Shown one piece after another: positions 1-6,019 of a stretch of 20,705 nt of DNA. The position numbers and the translations under genes are program-made. The notes under the pieces were generated by a model. The model did no database searches. It worked only from the letters and a program-made list of their open reading frames with translations, and was not told the DNA's origin. Each line of letters opens with the position of its first letter. The stretch's first letter is position 1. The stretch spans positions 1-20,705 of the forward strand of contig SHZG01000015.1 in the NCBI GenBank assembly GCA_009692395.1, read 5' to 3'. This stretch comes from Methylococcales bacterium. Lineage in GTDB: Bacteria > Pseudomonadota > Gammaproteobacteria > Methylococcales > Methylomonadaceae.

Positions 1-73
1 TTGCATTGCGTCCTGACTTGCCAATCTGGTTACTTTTACAGAATGGACAGGTGATTTCTTGGTAGCAGCTCAT
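1..73 (-). CDS. insA: InsA-like IS1-family transposase N-terminus (partial)
   Basis: The frame starts with ATG at 73 and runs off the left edge after 24 codons. The N-terminus reads MSCYQEITCPFCKSNQ, with a CPFC pair followed by a Gly/Lys-rich turn (GKSGRN). This is the start of the zinc-binding domain of InsA-type proteins, which bind the IS ends and, as the InsAB frameshift product, supply the DDE transposase. It differs from the right-hand copy at one residue (Ile instead of Met after NQ). The assignment to the IS1 family rests on this short segment and the tip sequence only; other zinc-finger transposases such as IS1595 are possible. Confidence 0.6.
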   Translation of the reverse strand, partial: MSCYQEITCPFCKSNQIGKSGRNA

Positions 74-146
74 AAGGTCTTTTAGGTAAGTGTGATTTTA
101 TTCTGCCCGTGATTTTAATCTATCATCACAGATTTAACCCACTACC
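1..146 (-). mobile_element. IS1-like insertion sequence, left copy (partial)
   Basis: This is the terminal part of an insertion sequence that continues off the left edge. Its outer 146 bp match, in inverted orientation, the last 147 bp of the window with two mismatches. The inferred outer tip on the minus strand reads ggtagtgggttaaatc, consistent with the GGTAxTG tips of the IS1 family. An outward-reading InsA-like reading frame starts 73 bp inside the tip. The boundary at 146 is placed where similarity between the copies falls apart; a further five bases (148-152) match, probably by chance. The target-site duplication cannot be seen because the other IS end lies outside the window. Confidence 0.75.
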
Positions 147-291
147 TAAAATTGATAGCAATAGCTACAGTGTTTGGGCAGCAAAAAATAAAGATAGTGA
201 GAGCCTGAATGCCTTGGGTTTACTGGAAAGACAGCGCGTTACAATCTGGTTAAACCACGCGTATAAAGAAATTGAGTCAATTGGAATTTAA
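109..291 (+). pseudogene. IS-fused 3' remnant of an unrecognised gene
   Basis: This open frame begins with a GTG inside the IS end (109) and crosses into host DNA at about 147. It encodes 60 residues, of which the first 13-14 (MILIYHHRFNPLPK) come from the IS. The remaining 47 or so (from IDSNSYSVWAA to the stop at 291) look like the C-terminus of a gene whose 5' part was removed by the insertion. I do not recognise this tail. It lies just upstream of the transglutaminase gene in the same direction, so it may have been the preceding gene of that operon. No clear ribosome binding site precedes the GTG, so expression is doubtful. Confidence 0.4.
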
Positions 292-312
292 CGTAAGACA
301 GGCTAACCCCAG

Positions 313-1119
313 ATGAAATTGAAAGTGAGTTGTGATCTCCATTTCGAGAGTGTTGAATCGAGCTTTTTAATTTTAATGCTACGTCCTTTCAGAGGGCAGC
401 AGCAGGCAATTAACAATGAAGTGTATCTTATTGAACCTGTGATACCGCTGATAGAAACAACGGATAGCTTTGGTAATTCGTGTCAGCATTTGATGACAGC
501 GGTCGGCGATATGTTCATTAATACTTCGGCGGAAGTTGTGGTAGCGGAACATATTGAGGTTGGTTTTGGGGCTTGTTTTGTTGCAATCCAGCATCTTCCT
601 TATGATGTACTGCCCTTTCTACTTCCTAGCCGCTATTGTGAATCCGACCGATTTGGCGATCTTGCCAGAGAAATAACCACTGACACGCTGTTAGGTTACA
701 ATCAAGTCAGCAAAATTAATGATTGGGTTCGCGCGTCTATTAGTTACACCCCTGGTAGCAGTGAATTCCCCCTATCAGCAACTGAAATTTATCATCTAGG
801 GTATGGCGTATGCAGAGACCTCGCGCAAGTCGCTATTGCTTTATGCCGTAGTATCAGCATACCTGCCCGATTGGTGGTGGGTTATCTGTATAACTTACAA
901 CCGATGGATTTACACGCGTGGTTTGAGGCTTACGTCGGTGGTTGCTGGTACACGTTTAATCCTACACAACAAGATCCAAAGGGTGGCAGAGTCATTATTG
1001 CGTTTGGGCGTGATGCAGCCGATGTGTCTATATTTCACCAATTTGGTTCAGGTTGTCAACTGAACAGCATGGACGTTCGCGTTGATTTGCTGGATAATCG
1101 ACCAATTTTAACTTTATAA
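313..1119 (+). CDS. transglutaminase-like cysteine peptidase-fold protein
   Basis: This 268-residue protein belongs to the bacterial transglutaminase-like family (COG1305 type) that travels with Anbu. It has an N-terminal beta region, then the core domain at about residues 125-220. The nucleophile Cys167 lies in YGVCRDLAQVAIALCR, and His201 in MDLHAWFEAYVGG. Downstream, GRVIIAFGRDAADVSI matches the family signature after the catalytic core. The position that normally carries the third triad residue (WYTFDA/WYTFDP in relatives, from memory) reads WYTFNPT, so Asn replaces Asp. The nucleophile and His are intact, so some activity or a binding role remains possible. The gene ends 16 bp before the Anbu gene, and the two are probably cotranscribed. 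The usual alpha-E and ATP-grasp partners are not visible; the IS end lies 167 bp upstream. Confidence 0.85.
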   Translation: MKLKVSCDLHFESVESSFLILMLRPFRGQQQAINNEVYLIEPVIPLIETTDSFGNSCQHLMTAVGDMFINTSAEVVVAEHIEVGFGACFVAIQHLPYDVLPFLLPSRYCESDRFGDLAREITTDTLLGYNQVSKINDWVRASISYTPGSSEFPLSATEIYHLGYGVCRDLAQVAIALCRSISIPARLVVGYLYNLQPMDLHAWFEAYVGGCWYTFNPTQQDPKGGRVIIAFGRDAADVSIFHQFGSGCQLNSMDVRVDLLDNRPILTL

Positions 1120-1135
1120 TAACGGCTAAACGCTC

Positions 1136-1894
1136 ATGACTTCTTGTATTGCAGCTTCCATAGACGAAGGGCTTATTCTGGTATCTGATTCAAGAACCAA
1201 TGCGGGTATTGATAATGTCAGTACACATGGCAAAATGCACGCCTTTGATACCAACAGCGATCGTAAGATTATTTTACTGTGCGCGGGTAATGTGGCAACG
1301 ACTCAAGCTGTATTAGAACAGCTACATCGCGACAAGATCAAAAATGCGCCTGTCAATTTTAATACCGTAGAAAGCCTGTTTGAAGCGGCAGCATATTTAG
1401 GTCATGTCAGTGTGGAAAAACAGAAACAACATTCCAATTCTCAAGGGAAATCCGCTTTTAACGCCTCCGCCAGTTTTGTTTTAGCGGGGCAAATCGGCAC
1501 TGATCCGCACGGTGCGTATATGGTTTATGCTGAAGGCAACACCATCACCAGTTCAGCGCACACGCCGTTTTTACAAATTGGTGAAAGTAAATACGGTAAA
1601 CCGATAGTGGATAGATTTCTTAAGTTAAATTCATCCCTAGAGGAAGCCTCGCGGTGTTGTTTAGTCTCTATGGATTCCACTATTCGTAGTAATGCTAGTG
1701 TGGGCGCACCTGTGGAAATGCTGATTTATCGCAAAAATAGTTTTAGTCTGGAAGAATATTATTGTTTTGACGATGATGATGATGACTATATGTGGCAACT
1801 CAGACGCAGTTGGGAAACCAAACTGCGTGAAGCAATGGCAGCATTACCTAGTTTGAACAAAGAGACCATTAAACCGATGCGCATTGATTTGTAA
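1136..1894 (+). CDS. Anbu proteasome-type peptidase (COG3484)
   Basis: This 252-residue protein matches the bacterial proteasome-related peptidase Anbu. It starts MTSCIAASIDEGLILVSDSR, which would expose Thr2 as the N-terminal nucleophile once Met is removed. Asp18, Arg20 and Lys33 sit at the positions expected for an Ntn-hydrolase active site, and NAGIDNVSTHGKMHAF is characteristic. Near the C-terminus a run of six Asp residues encoded by GAC/GAT codons precedes the conserved segment MWQLRRSWETKLREA. Anbu assembles into open helical oligomers in the cytoplasm and is typically encoded with transglutaminase, alpha-E and ATP-grasp proteins; here only the transglutaminase is present. It is followed 21 bp later by folP, so it may share a transcript with it. 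The physiological substrate of Anbu is not established. Confidence 0.9.
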   Translation: MTSCIAASIDEGLILVSDSRTNAGIDNVSTHGKMHAFDTNSDRKIILLCAGNVATTQAVLEQLHRDKIKNAPVNFNTVESLFEAAAYLGHVSVEKQKQHSNSQGKSAFNASASFVLAGQIGTDPHGAYMVYAEGNTITSSAHTPFLQIGESKYGKPIVDRFLKLNSSLEEASRCCLVSMDSTIRSNASVGAPVEMLIYRKNSFSLEEYYCFDDDDDDYMWQLRRSWETKLREAMAALPSLNKETIKPMRIDL

Positions 1895-1915
1895 TTTAAA
1901 TGCCCAATACGCCAC

Positions 1916-2740
1916 ATGATCATTAATTACACTGATAAACCCCTGATGATGGGAATTTTAAATGTCACTCCCGATAGTTTTTCAGATGGTGGTAAATATG
2001 CGAATGTCACGACAGCGGTTGAGCAAGCGCGGTCGATGTTAGCGCAGGGTGTTGATATTATTGACATAGGCGGGGAATCGACGCGTCCGAATGCTGAACC
2101 AGTGAGTGCGGCGGAGCAAATTCAGCGCGTTGTGCCTGTTATTGCAGCCATTCGGCAATTCAGCGCGGTGTTAATTAGCATTGATACGATGTCTAGTGAA
2201 GTCGCGGCGGCGGCATTAACAGCGGGGGCGAACATTATTAATGATGTCTCTGCGGGTTTAACCGACCCTGCGATTCTCACAGTAGCCGCTACGAAAAATG
2301 TACCGATTATTTTAATGCACAGTAAAGGCATACCGAAAACGATGCAGGATAATCCGTATTATGACAACGTGGTGCAAGAGGTTATTGACGCATTGCAGGC
2401 ACGCATTAACGCGGCGTTCAGTGCTGGTATTCCACGCGAGAATATTATGATTGATGTCGGTATCGGTTTTGGTAAACGCAAACAAGATAATCTGGATTTG
2501 TTAGCGCATTTAGCGGATTTTGTCGCGCTGGGTTTTCCTGTGTTATTGGGGACGAGTCGCAAGCGGTTTATGGGAACGATTTGTAATGTCAGTGAACCGT
2601 CTGAATTAGTCACCGCCACGGCGGTAACGACGGCATTAGGCGTGATGGCGGGTGTGCAGTTATTTCGTGTTCATGATGTGAAAGAAAACCGCCACGCGGT
2701 TGATGTGGCATGGGCAATTAAACAAAGTCGGGGTGTTTAG
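1916..2740 (+). CDS. folP: dihydropteroate synthase
   Basis: This cytoplasmic TIM-barrel enzyme joins 6-hydroxymethyl-dihydropterin diphosphate to p-aminobenzoate in folate synthesis and is the sulfonamide target. The 274-residue length is normal for the family. Visible signatures are NVTPDSFSDGG (16-26), DIGGESTRP (50-58), SIDT (88-91), NDVSAG (109-114), ILMH (132-135), GTSRKRFMG (212-220) and the C-terminal RVHDV. The pterin-site loop reads IDVGIGFGK (179-187), where Pro is usual instead of Val181; Asp180 is kept. LMHSKGIPKTMQ replaces the commoner LMHMQGTPKTMQ. The gene is not next to glmM/ftsH, where gammaproteobacterial folP is often found, so it could be a second copy. It lies between Anbu and rnfB in the same direction. 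Methylotrophs use tetrahydrofolate in C1 metabolism as well as for biosynthesis. Confidence 0.93.
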   Translation: MIINYTDKPLMMGILNVTPDSFSDGGKYANVTTAVEQARSMLAQGVDIIDIGGESTRPNAEPVSAAEQIQRVVPVIAAIRQFSAVLISIDTMSSEVAAAALTAGANIINDVSAGLTDPAILTVAATKNVPIILMHSKGIPKTMQDNPYYDNVVQEVIDALQARINAAFSAGIPRENIMIDVGIGFGKRKQDNLDLLAHLADFVALGFPVLLGTSRKRFMGTICNVSEPSELVTATAVTTALGVMAGVQLFRVHDVKENRHAVDVAWAIKQSRGV

Positions 2741-2768
2741 CGTAAAATAGTGGTTATTTTTCCCTCCG

Positions 2769-3326
2769 ATGGTGAGTGTTATTGTGATTGAACAAATCAA
2801 TGCGTTATTGCCGCAAACCCAATGCGGACAATGCGGTTATAAAGGTTGTCGCCCTTATGCAGAAGCGATAGCGGCTGGGCTTGCCGATATTAATCAATGT
2901 CCACCGAGCGGTGATGAGGGTATTAGTGAATTAGCGGCGTTATTGGGTGTAATATCTAAGCCGCTGAATCCAGACTTTGGTGAACATAAGCCCACAAGCG
3001 TCGCTTTTATTATTGAACAAGATTGTATTGGCTGTGTGAAATGTTTGGCGGTTTGCCCTGTCGATGCGATTTTAGGCGCGGCGAAATTTATGCACACGGT
3101 AATAACCGCTGAATGTACGGGCTGTGAATTGTGTATCGCGCCCTGCCCTGTCGATTGTATTGTCATGCAGCCTGTTGAAGAATTATCTAGCACTGAAAAA
3201 CGTGTCGCTGCCCAGTACGCGCAACAACGTTATGAGGCGCGTTGCGCCCGTAAAGCACAAGAAGATTTCGACAAAGCTGAGCGACAAAAAAAACAACGAC
3301 TGGCGTTAAAAATGAAATCCGCATGA
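2769..3326 (+). CDS. rnfB: RnfB-type iron-sulfur protein (RnfABCDGE subunit B-like), soluble form
   Basis: This 185-residue electron carrier resembles the cytoplasmic part of RnfB. An N-terminal 4Fe-4S motif uses Cys19, Cys22, Cys27 and Cys44 (QCGQCGYKGC...NQCPP). Two bacterial ferredoxin repeats follow, CIGCVKCLAVCP and CTGCELCIAPCP. The usual N-terminal transmembrane helix of RnfB is absent: the protein starts MVSVIVIEQINALLPQTQC and is soluble. The C-terminal 45 residues are charged and rich in Lys, Arg and Glu. No other rnf genes are in the window, so this is a stand-alone ferredoxin-like RnfB. Its stop overlaps the start of nth in an ATGA arrangement, so translation is probably coupled. 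A role in supplying electrons for assembly or maintenance of Fe-S enzymes such as Nth is inference only. Confidence 0.85.
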   Translation: MVSVIVIEQINALLPQTQCGQCGYKGCRPYAEAIAAGLADINQCPPSGDEGISELAALLGVISKPLNPDFGEHKPTSVAFIIEQDCIGCVKCLAVCPVDAILGAAKFMHTVITAECTGCELCIAPCPVDCIVMQPVEELSSTEKRVAAQYAQQRYEARCARKAQEDFDKAERQKKQRLALKMKSA

Positions 3327-3964
3327 ATAAACAACAGCGGCTGGCTATGTTTGACCGACTGGCGATTGCTATCCCTGAACCGAGTACCGAACTGCACTAT
3401 AACAGCTCGTTTGAATTACTGATTGCGGTGGTGCTATCCGCACAAGCGACTGATAAAGGCGTGAATAACGCCACCGCTAAATTATTTCCTGTTGCCAATA
3501 CCCCCTCCGCTATTCTTGCTTTGGGGGAAGATGGTTTAAAAGAATTTATCAAAACCATTGGTTTGTTTAACAGTAAAGCGAGGCATATTATTAGTCTGTG
3601 CCACCGTTTATTAACCCACCATGCAGGGCAAGTGCCGAACACGCGCACCGAGTTGGAAGCACTGGCAGGCGTAGGGCGAAAAACCGCTAATGTGATACTC
3701 AACACTGCATTTGGGCAACCGACTATTGCCGTTGATACCCATATTTTTAGAGTAGCGAACCGCACAGGACTTGCTAAAGGAAAAAACGTGCTGGAAGTCG
3801 AACGCGGTTTAATGAAAGCCATCCCTAAACAGCATCAGCAAGACGCGCATCATTTGTTAATTTTGCATGGGCGGTATACTTGTACTGCCCGAAAGCCAAG
3901 CTGTCAGGACTGTGTTATTGCTGATTTGTGTGACTTTGAACTGAAATCAACTTTTCAAAAATAA
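3323..3964 (+). CDS. nth: endonuclease III
   Basis: This DNA glycosylase/AP lyase removes oxidised pyrimidines and cleaves the resulting abasic site in base excision repair. Length (213 residues) and sequence agree closely with E. coli Nth. The helix-hairpin-helix LAGVGRKTANVIL holds the catalytic Lys120, and the catalytic Asp138 is in TIAVDTHIFRV. The C-terminal 4Fe-4S cluster is ligated by Cys187, Cys194, Cys197 and Cys203. The ATG overlaps the rnfB stop codon by 4 bp. rnf-nth linkage is known from enterics, where nth ends the rsx/rnf operon; here only rnfB is kept beside it. Confidence 0.96.
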   Translation: MNKQQRLAMFDRLAIAIPEPSTELHYNSSFELLIAVVLSAQATDKGVNNATAKLFPVANTPSAILALGEDGLKEFIKTIGLFNSKARHIISLCHRLLTHHAGQVPNTRTELEALAGVGRKTANVILNTAFGQPTIAVDTHIFRVANRTGLAKGKNVLEVERGLMKAIPKQHQQDAHHLLILHGRYTCTARKPSCQDCVIADLCDFELKSTFQK

Positions 3965-4040
3965 ACAATATTTATCTTAATATTAAGAAGGGGTTGTTAT
4001 GATATGCAACATTCGGTACGTTTCCTGTATCGAGATATTC

Positions 4041-4059
4041 CCCAGCTTGCATCGCTGGG
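4041..4059 (+). terminator. stem-loop between nth and the hvfA-like gene
   Basis: A 6-bp perfect G+C-rich stem (cccagc / gctggg) with a 7-base loop lies 77 bp after nth. A T-run (4075-4080) follows, but 15 bases after the stem, so it is not a textbook intrinsic terminator. It may instead be a degenerate REP-type palindrome or a leader structure for the precursor gene that starts at 4104. An A+T-rich stretch including tataaa (about 4067-4072) follows and could be part of a promoter. Confidence 0.35.
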
Positions 4060-4103
4060 AGTAAATTATAAAAATTTTTTAACCAACACACAGGATATTC
4101 ACT

Positions 4104-4679
4104 ATGAAAAAAATCAATAAAACGCCTTTAGCAGCAGCGATGGGCGTTGCTTTTATCTCAACATTTGCAATGAATGCTGCAAATGCAGAAGCCAGTCCAT
4201 TTGGCATGACTGAATTATCACAAGGCTATATGCAGGTTGCAGAAGCGGATAAAGCCGCAGAAATGGCGTGTGGCGCGAATATGAAAATGGATGATGCGAC
4301 TAAAGCTAAAATACCTGAAGGCGCGTGTGCAGGTGCGAAACATCCTACTGAAGAAAAACACGTTATGGGTGAAAAACCTGCCACTGCTACCAAAGCCCCT
4401 GAAGGAAAATGTGGCGACATGATGGACGGCGACAAAATGAAAAAAGGCATGGAAGCCTCTTGCGGCGCAATGATGAAAGGCAAAGAAGGCGCGTGCGGTG
4501 CAATGGGTGCGGGCGAGTCCATGAAAGGCAAAGAAGGCGCGTGTGGCGCGGCAATGAAAGGTTGCGGCGAAGGCATGGTCGGTTGCGGCGATATGATGAA
4601 AGGCAAAGAAGGCGCGTGTGCGGCTAATAAAGCAGAGGCGGCTAAAACACCTGCAGTACCCGCGCCAGCCACTAAATAA
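4104..4679 (+). CDS. hvfA: HvfA-like exported Cys/Met-rich RiPP precursor (MNIO substrate)
   Basis: This 191-residue protein has a Sec-type signal peptide (MKKINKTPLAAAMG...) with likely cleavage after ANA at residue 28. The mature part begins EASPFGMTELSQGYMQVAEA, the characteristic start of HvfA-type precursors. Nine cysteines follow at 56, 75, 103, 120, 131, 147, 154, 161 and 172, mostly within EGACG, EGACA, EASCG or EGKCG motifs, with many Met and Lys residues between them. In studied members, the MNIO enzyme converts EGKCG cysteines to oxazolone/thioamide groups that bind copper. Here only residues 100-104 are the canonical EGKCG. Three near-identical DNA units (atgaaaggcaaagaaggcgc) at about 4473, 4521 and 4596 point to growth by internal duplication. 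A good ribosome binding site (agga, 8-9 bp) precedes the ATG. hvfB/hvfC lie downstream. Copper binding is inference. Confidence 0.85.
   Translation: MKKINKTPLAAAMGVAFISTFAMNAANAEASPFGMTELSQGYMQVAEADKAAEMACGANMKMDDATKAKIPEGACAGAKHPTEEKHVMGEKPATATKAPEGKCGDMMDGDKMKKGMEASCGAMMKGKEGACGAMGAGESMKGKEGACGAAMKGCGEGMVGCGDMMKGKEGACAANKAEAAKTPAVPAPATK
4473..4620 (+). repeat. intragenic repeat units in the hvfA-like precursor gene
   Basis: The unit atgaaaggcaaagaaggcgc, continuing with gtgtg or gtgcg, occurs at about 4473-4497, 4521-4545 and 4596-4620. The third copy begins atgatg like the first. Each unit encodes MKGKEGAC. The near-identity at DNA level suggests recent duplication rather than convergent codon choice. 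Confidence 0.75.
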
Positions 4680-4707
4680 TGGTGTAAGAAAGGCTGTTTG
4701 TTAAAAG

Positions 4708-4747
4708 GTGGATACTTTATTAGCTTAACCGCTATTAAATAATCCAC
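4708..4747 (+). other. imperfect hairpin between precursor and Asr-like gene
   Basis: The arms gtggatactttattag and ctattaaataatccac pair over roughly 14 of 16 positions around a small loop. It is A+T-rich and not followed by a T-tract, so it is more likely an RNA-stabilising or processing structure after the precursor stop codon than a strong terminator. Assignment is by eye only. Confidence 0.35.
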
Positions 4748-4775
4748 TCATTCTAATTAAAATTACCTTGGAACT

Positions 4776-5084
4776 ATGATGAAAAAAATTAACACAACTT
4801 TGTTAGCGATTGCCATTACTGCAATTTTTGGCGGAACGTCTAGTTTTGCAGCAGATGCACCAGCTCCCGCCGCTGCACCTGCTGTTGCAGCACCTGAAGC
4901 TGCCGCTCCTGCGGTCGTTGCACCTGCTGCTACTGCCGCCCCAGAAGCAGCAGCTCCTGCAAAGCACAAAGCTAAACATACTAGCAAACACAAAAGCAAA
5001 AAAGCGGTAGCTCCTGCTGCTGAAGCAACACCAGCACCAGCACCAGCTGATGCTGCACCACCAGCAGCAGAACCTGCTAAATAA
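4776..5084 (+). CDS. small exported Ala/Pro/Lys-rich protein, Asr-like
   Basis: This protein of 101 or 102 residues has a signal peptide (MMKKINTTLLAIAITAIFGG...SFAADA) and a low-complexity mature part. Ala/Pro repeats (AAPAVAAPEAAAPAVVAP) flank a basic core, KHKAKHTSKHKSKKAV. It has no cysteine, so it is an unlikely substrate for EGxC modification. Composition and layout resemble the acid-shock protein Asr of enterics (signal, Ala/Pro-rich, Lys/His-rich blocks), a disordered periplasmic protein. Its His/Lys core could bind metal or polyanions; this is inference. It lies between the precursor and the MNIO enzyme and is followed directly by a strong terminator, so it is the last gene of the highly expressed part of the transcript. 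Two consecutive ATG codons (4776, 4779) are possible starts. Real homology to Asr is not shown because low-complexity composition can mislead. Confidence 0.65.
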   Translation: MMKKINTTLLAIAITAIFGGTSSFAADAPAPAAAPAVAAPEAAAPAVVAPAATAAPEAAAPAKHKAKHTSKHKSKKAVAPAAEATPAPAPADAAPPAAEPAK

Positions 5085-5106
5085 ATATCGCTTTACATTC
5101 ATCAAT

Positions 5107-5141
5107 AGGGAGAACATGAACATCATGTTCTCCCTTTCTTT
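5107..5141 (+). terminator. strong intrinsic terminator before hvfB
   Basis: A perfect 12-bp stem (agggagaacatg / catgttctccct, 5107-5118 and 5124-5135) with a 5-base loop is followed by a T-rich tract (ttcttt). It lies 22 bp after the Asr-like stop and 26 bp before the hvfB ATG. It should end most transcripts from the precursor promoter, leaving hvfB/hvfC to read-through or to their own promoter. There is little room for a promoter between the stem and the ATG. Confidence 0.85.
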
Positions 5142-5167
5142 GTTAGCAAAAAATTACAGGTGTTCTC

Positions 5168-6019
5168 ATGGGCGCAACCCAAAATCTCGTTCACGGAGCT
5201 GGCTTAGGTTTACGACGTTCTTTTTTAAGCGAAATTGTCGGCGCACCACCAAAAGAGGTTGGCTTTTACGAAGTCGCCCCTGAAAATTGGATGACCATCG
5301 GCGGTAAATACGGCAAACAGTTTCGCGCTATGACTGAACACTTTGATTTTGTCTGTCACGGTTTATCGTTATCCATCGGCAGTACCGACCCGCTGGATGA
5401 ACAATTTGTGCGTGATTTAAAACAATTCATGCGCGAACATGACATTAAATTTTACAGCGAACATTTAAGCTATTGCAGTAAAGACGGGCATTTATATGAC
5501 CTGATGCCGATACCCTTTACTAGCGAAGCGGTTCATCATGTTGCCGCGCGTATTCGCCGCGTACAAGACATACTGGAACACAAAATCGCCATCGAAAACG
5601 TCTCCTATTACGCTGTTCCCAGCCAAGAAATGACGGAGATTGATTTTTTCAATGCCGTGATTGCAGAAGCCGATTGTGATGTATTACTCGACATCAACAA
5701 TATCTATGTCAATAGCGTTAATCACTGCTACGATGCCGAAGCCTTTTTAAAAGCCATGCCTGCGCACCGTGTCGCTTATGCCCATATTGCAGGGCATTAT
5801 GTCGAAGCCGAAGATTTTTTAGTTGATACTCACGGCGCGGATATTATTGATCCTGTGTGGAAATTATTAGCCAAAGCCTACCAACTTTACGGCGTATTCC
5901 CGACTTTATTAGAGCGTGATTTTAACCTACCCGTTTTATCCGAACTGGTCAAAGAAGTCCAAACCATTAGCCACATTCAACACGCGTGGACACAGCAACA
6001 TGAAAAACAGTCTGCCTAA
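5168..6019 (+). CDS. hvfB: MNIO (DUF692) multinuclear non-haem iron oxygenase
   Basis: This 283-residue TIM-barrel enzyme of the DUF692/MNIO family would modify cysteine in the peptide precursor using O2 and a two- or three-iron centre in the cytoplasm. Metal-ligand motifs are intact in family order: CHGLSLSIG (His64), YSEHLSY (Glu98, His99), AIENVSYY (Glu143, Asn144), LLDINNIYVNSVNH (Asp175, Asn178), AHIAGH (His206, His210), DTHGADI (Asp220, His222) and LLERDFN near the C-terminus. The N-terminus GAGLGLRRSFLSEI is also typical. The ATG has an aggtg ribosome binding site. It overlaps hvfC by 20 bp, which indicates a tight enzyme/partner pair. It lies downstream of the HvfA-like precursor, supporting assignment to the hvf rather than the methanobactin (mbnB) type. 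No export or DoxX-like hvfD gene is present. The exact reaction on the unusual EGACG motifs is unknown. Confidence 0.92.
   Translation: MGATQNLVHGAGLGLRRSFLSEIVGAPPKEVGFYEVAPENWMTIGGKYGKQFRAMTEHFDFVCHGLSLSIGSTDPLDEQFVRDLKQFMREHDIKFYSEHLSYCSKDGHLYDLMPIPFTSEAVHHVAARIRRVQDILEHKIAIENVSYYAVPSQEMTEIDFFNAVIAEADCDVLLDINNIYVNSVNHCYDAEAFLKAMPAHRVAYAHIAGHYVEAEDFLVDTHGADIIDPVWKLLAKAYQLYGVFPTLLERDFNLPVLSELVKEVQTISHIQHAWTQQHEKQSA

Noticed and set aside
4473..4620. CRISPR-like direct repeats
   Set aside because: The repeats are inside a coding frame, encode the same peptide unit and have unequal, coding spacers.
4409..4627. Arg-rich small frame within the precursor gene
   Set aside because: It is a +1 reading of the repeated gene, without its own start signals.
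4226..4747. Long antisense frame opposite the precursor gene
   Set aside because: It mirrors the biased codons of the Ala/Gly/Met/Cys-rich precursor and has no family match or ribosome binding site.
4803..5126. Cysteine-rich minus-strand frame opposite the Asr-like gene
   Set aside because: The Cys and Ser codons are the reverse complements of the Ala/Pro repeats (gca, gct, cca); an artefact of composition.
5916..5999. Extended N-terminus of hvfC
   Set aside because: The extra 28 residues lie within hvfB and do not resemble DUF2063; ATG 6000 fits the family start.
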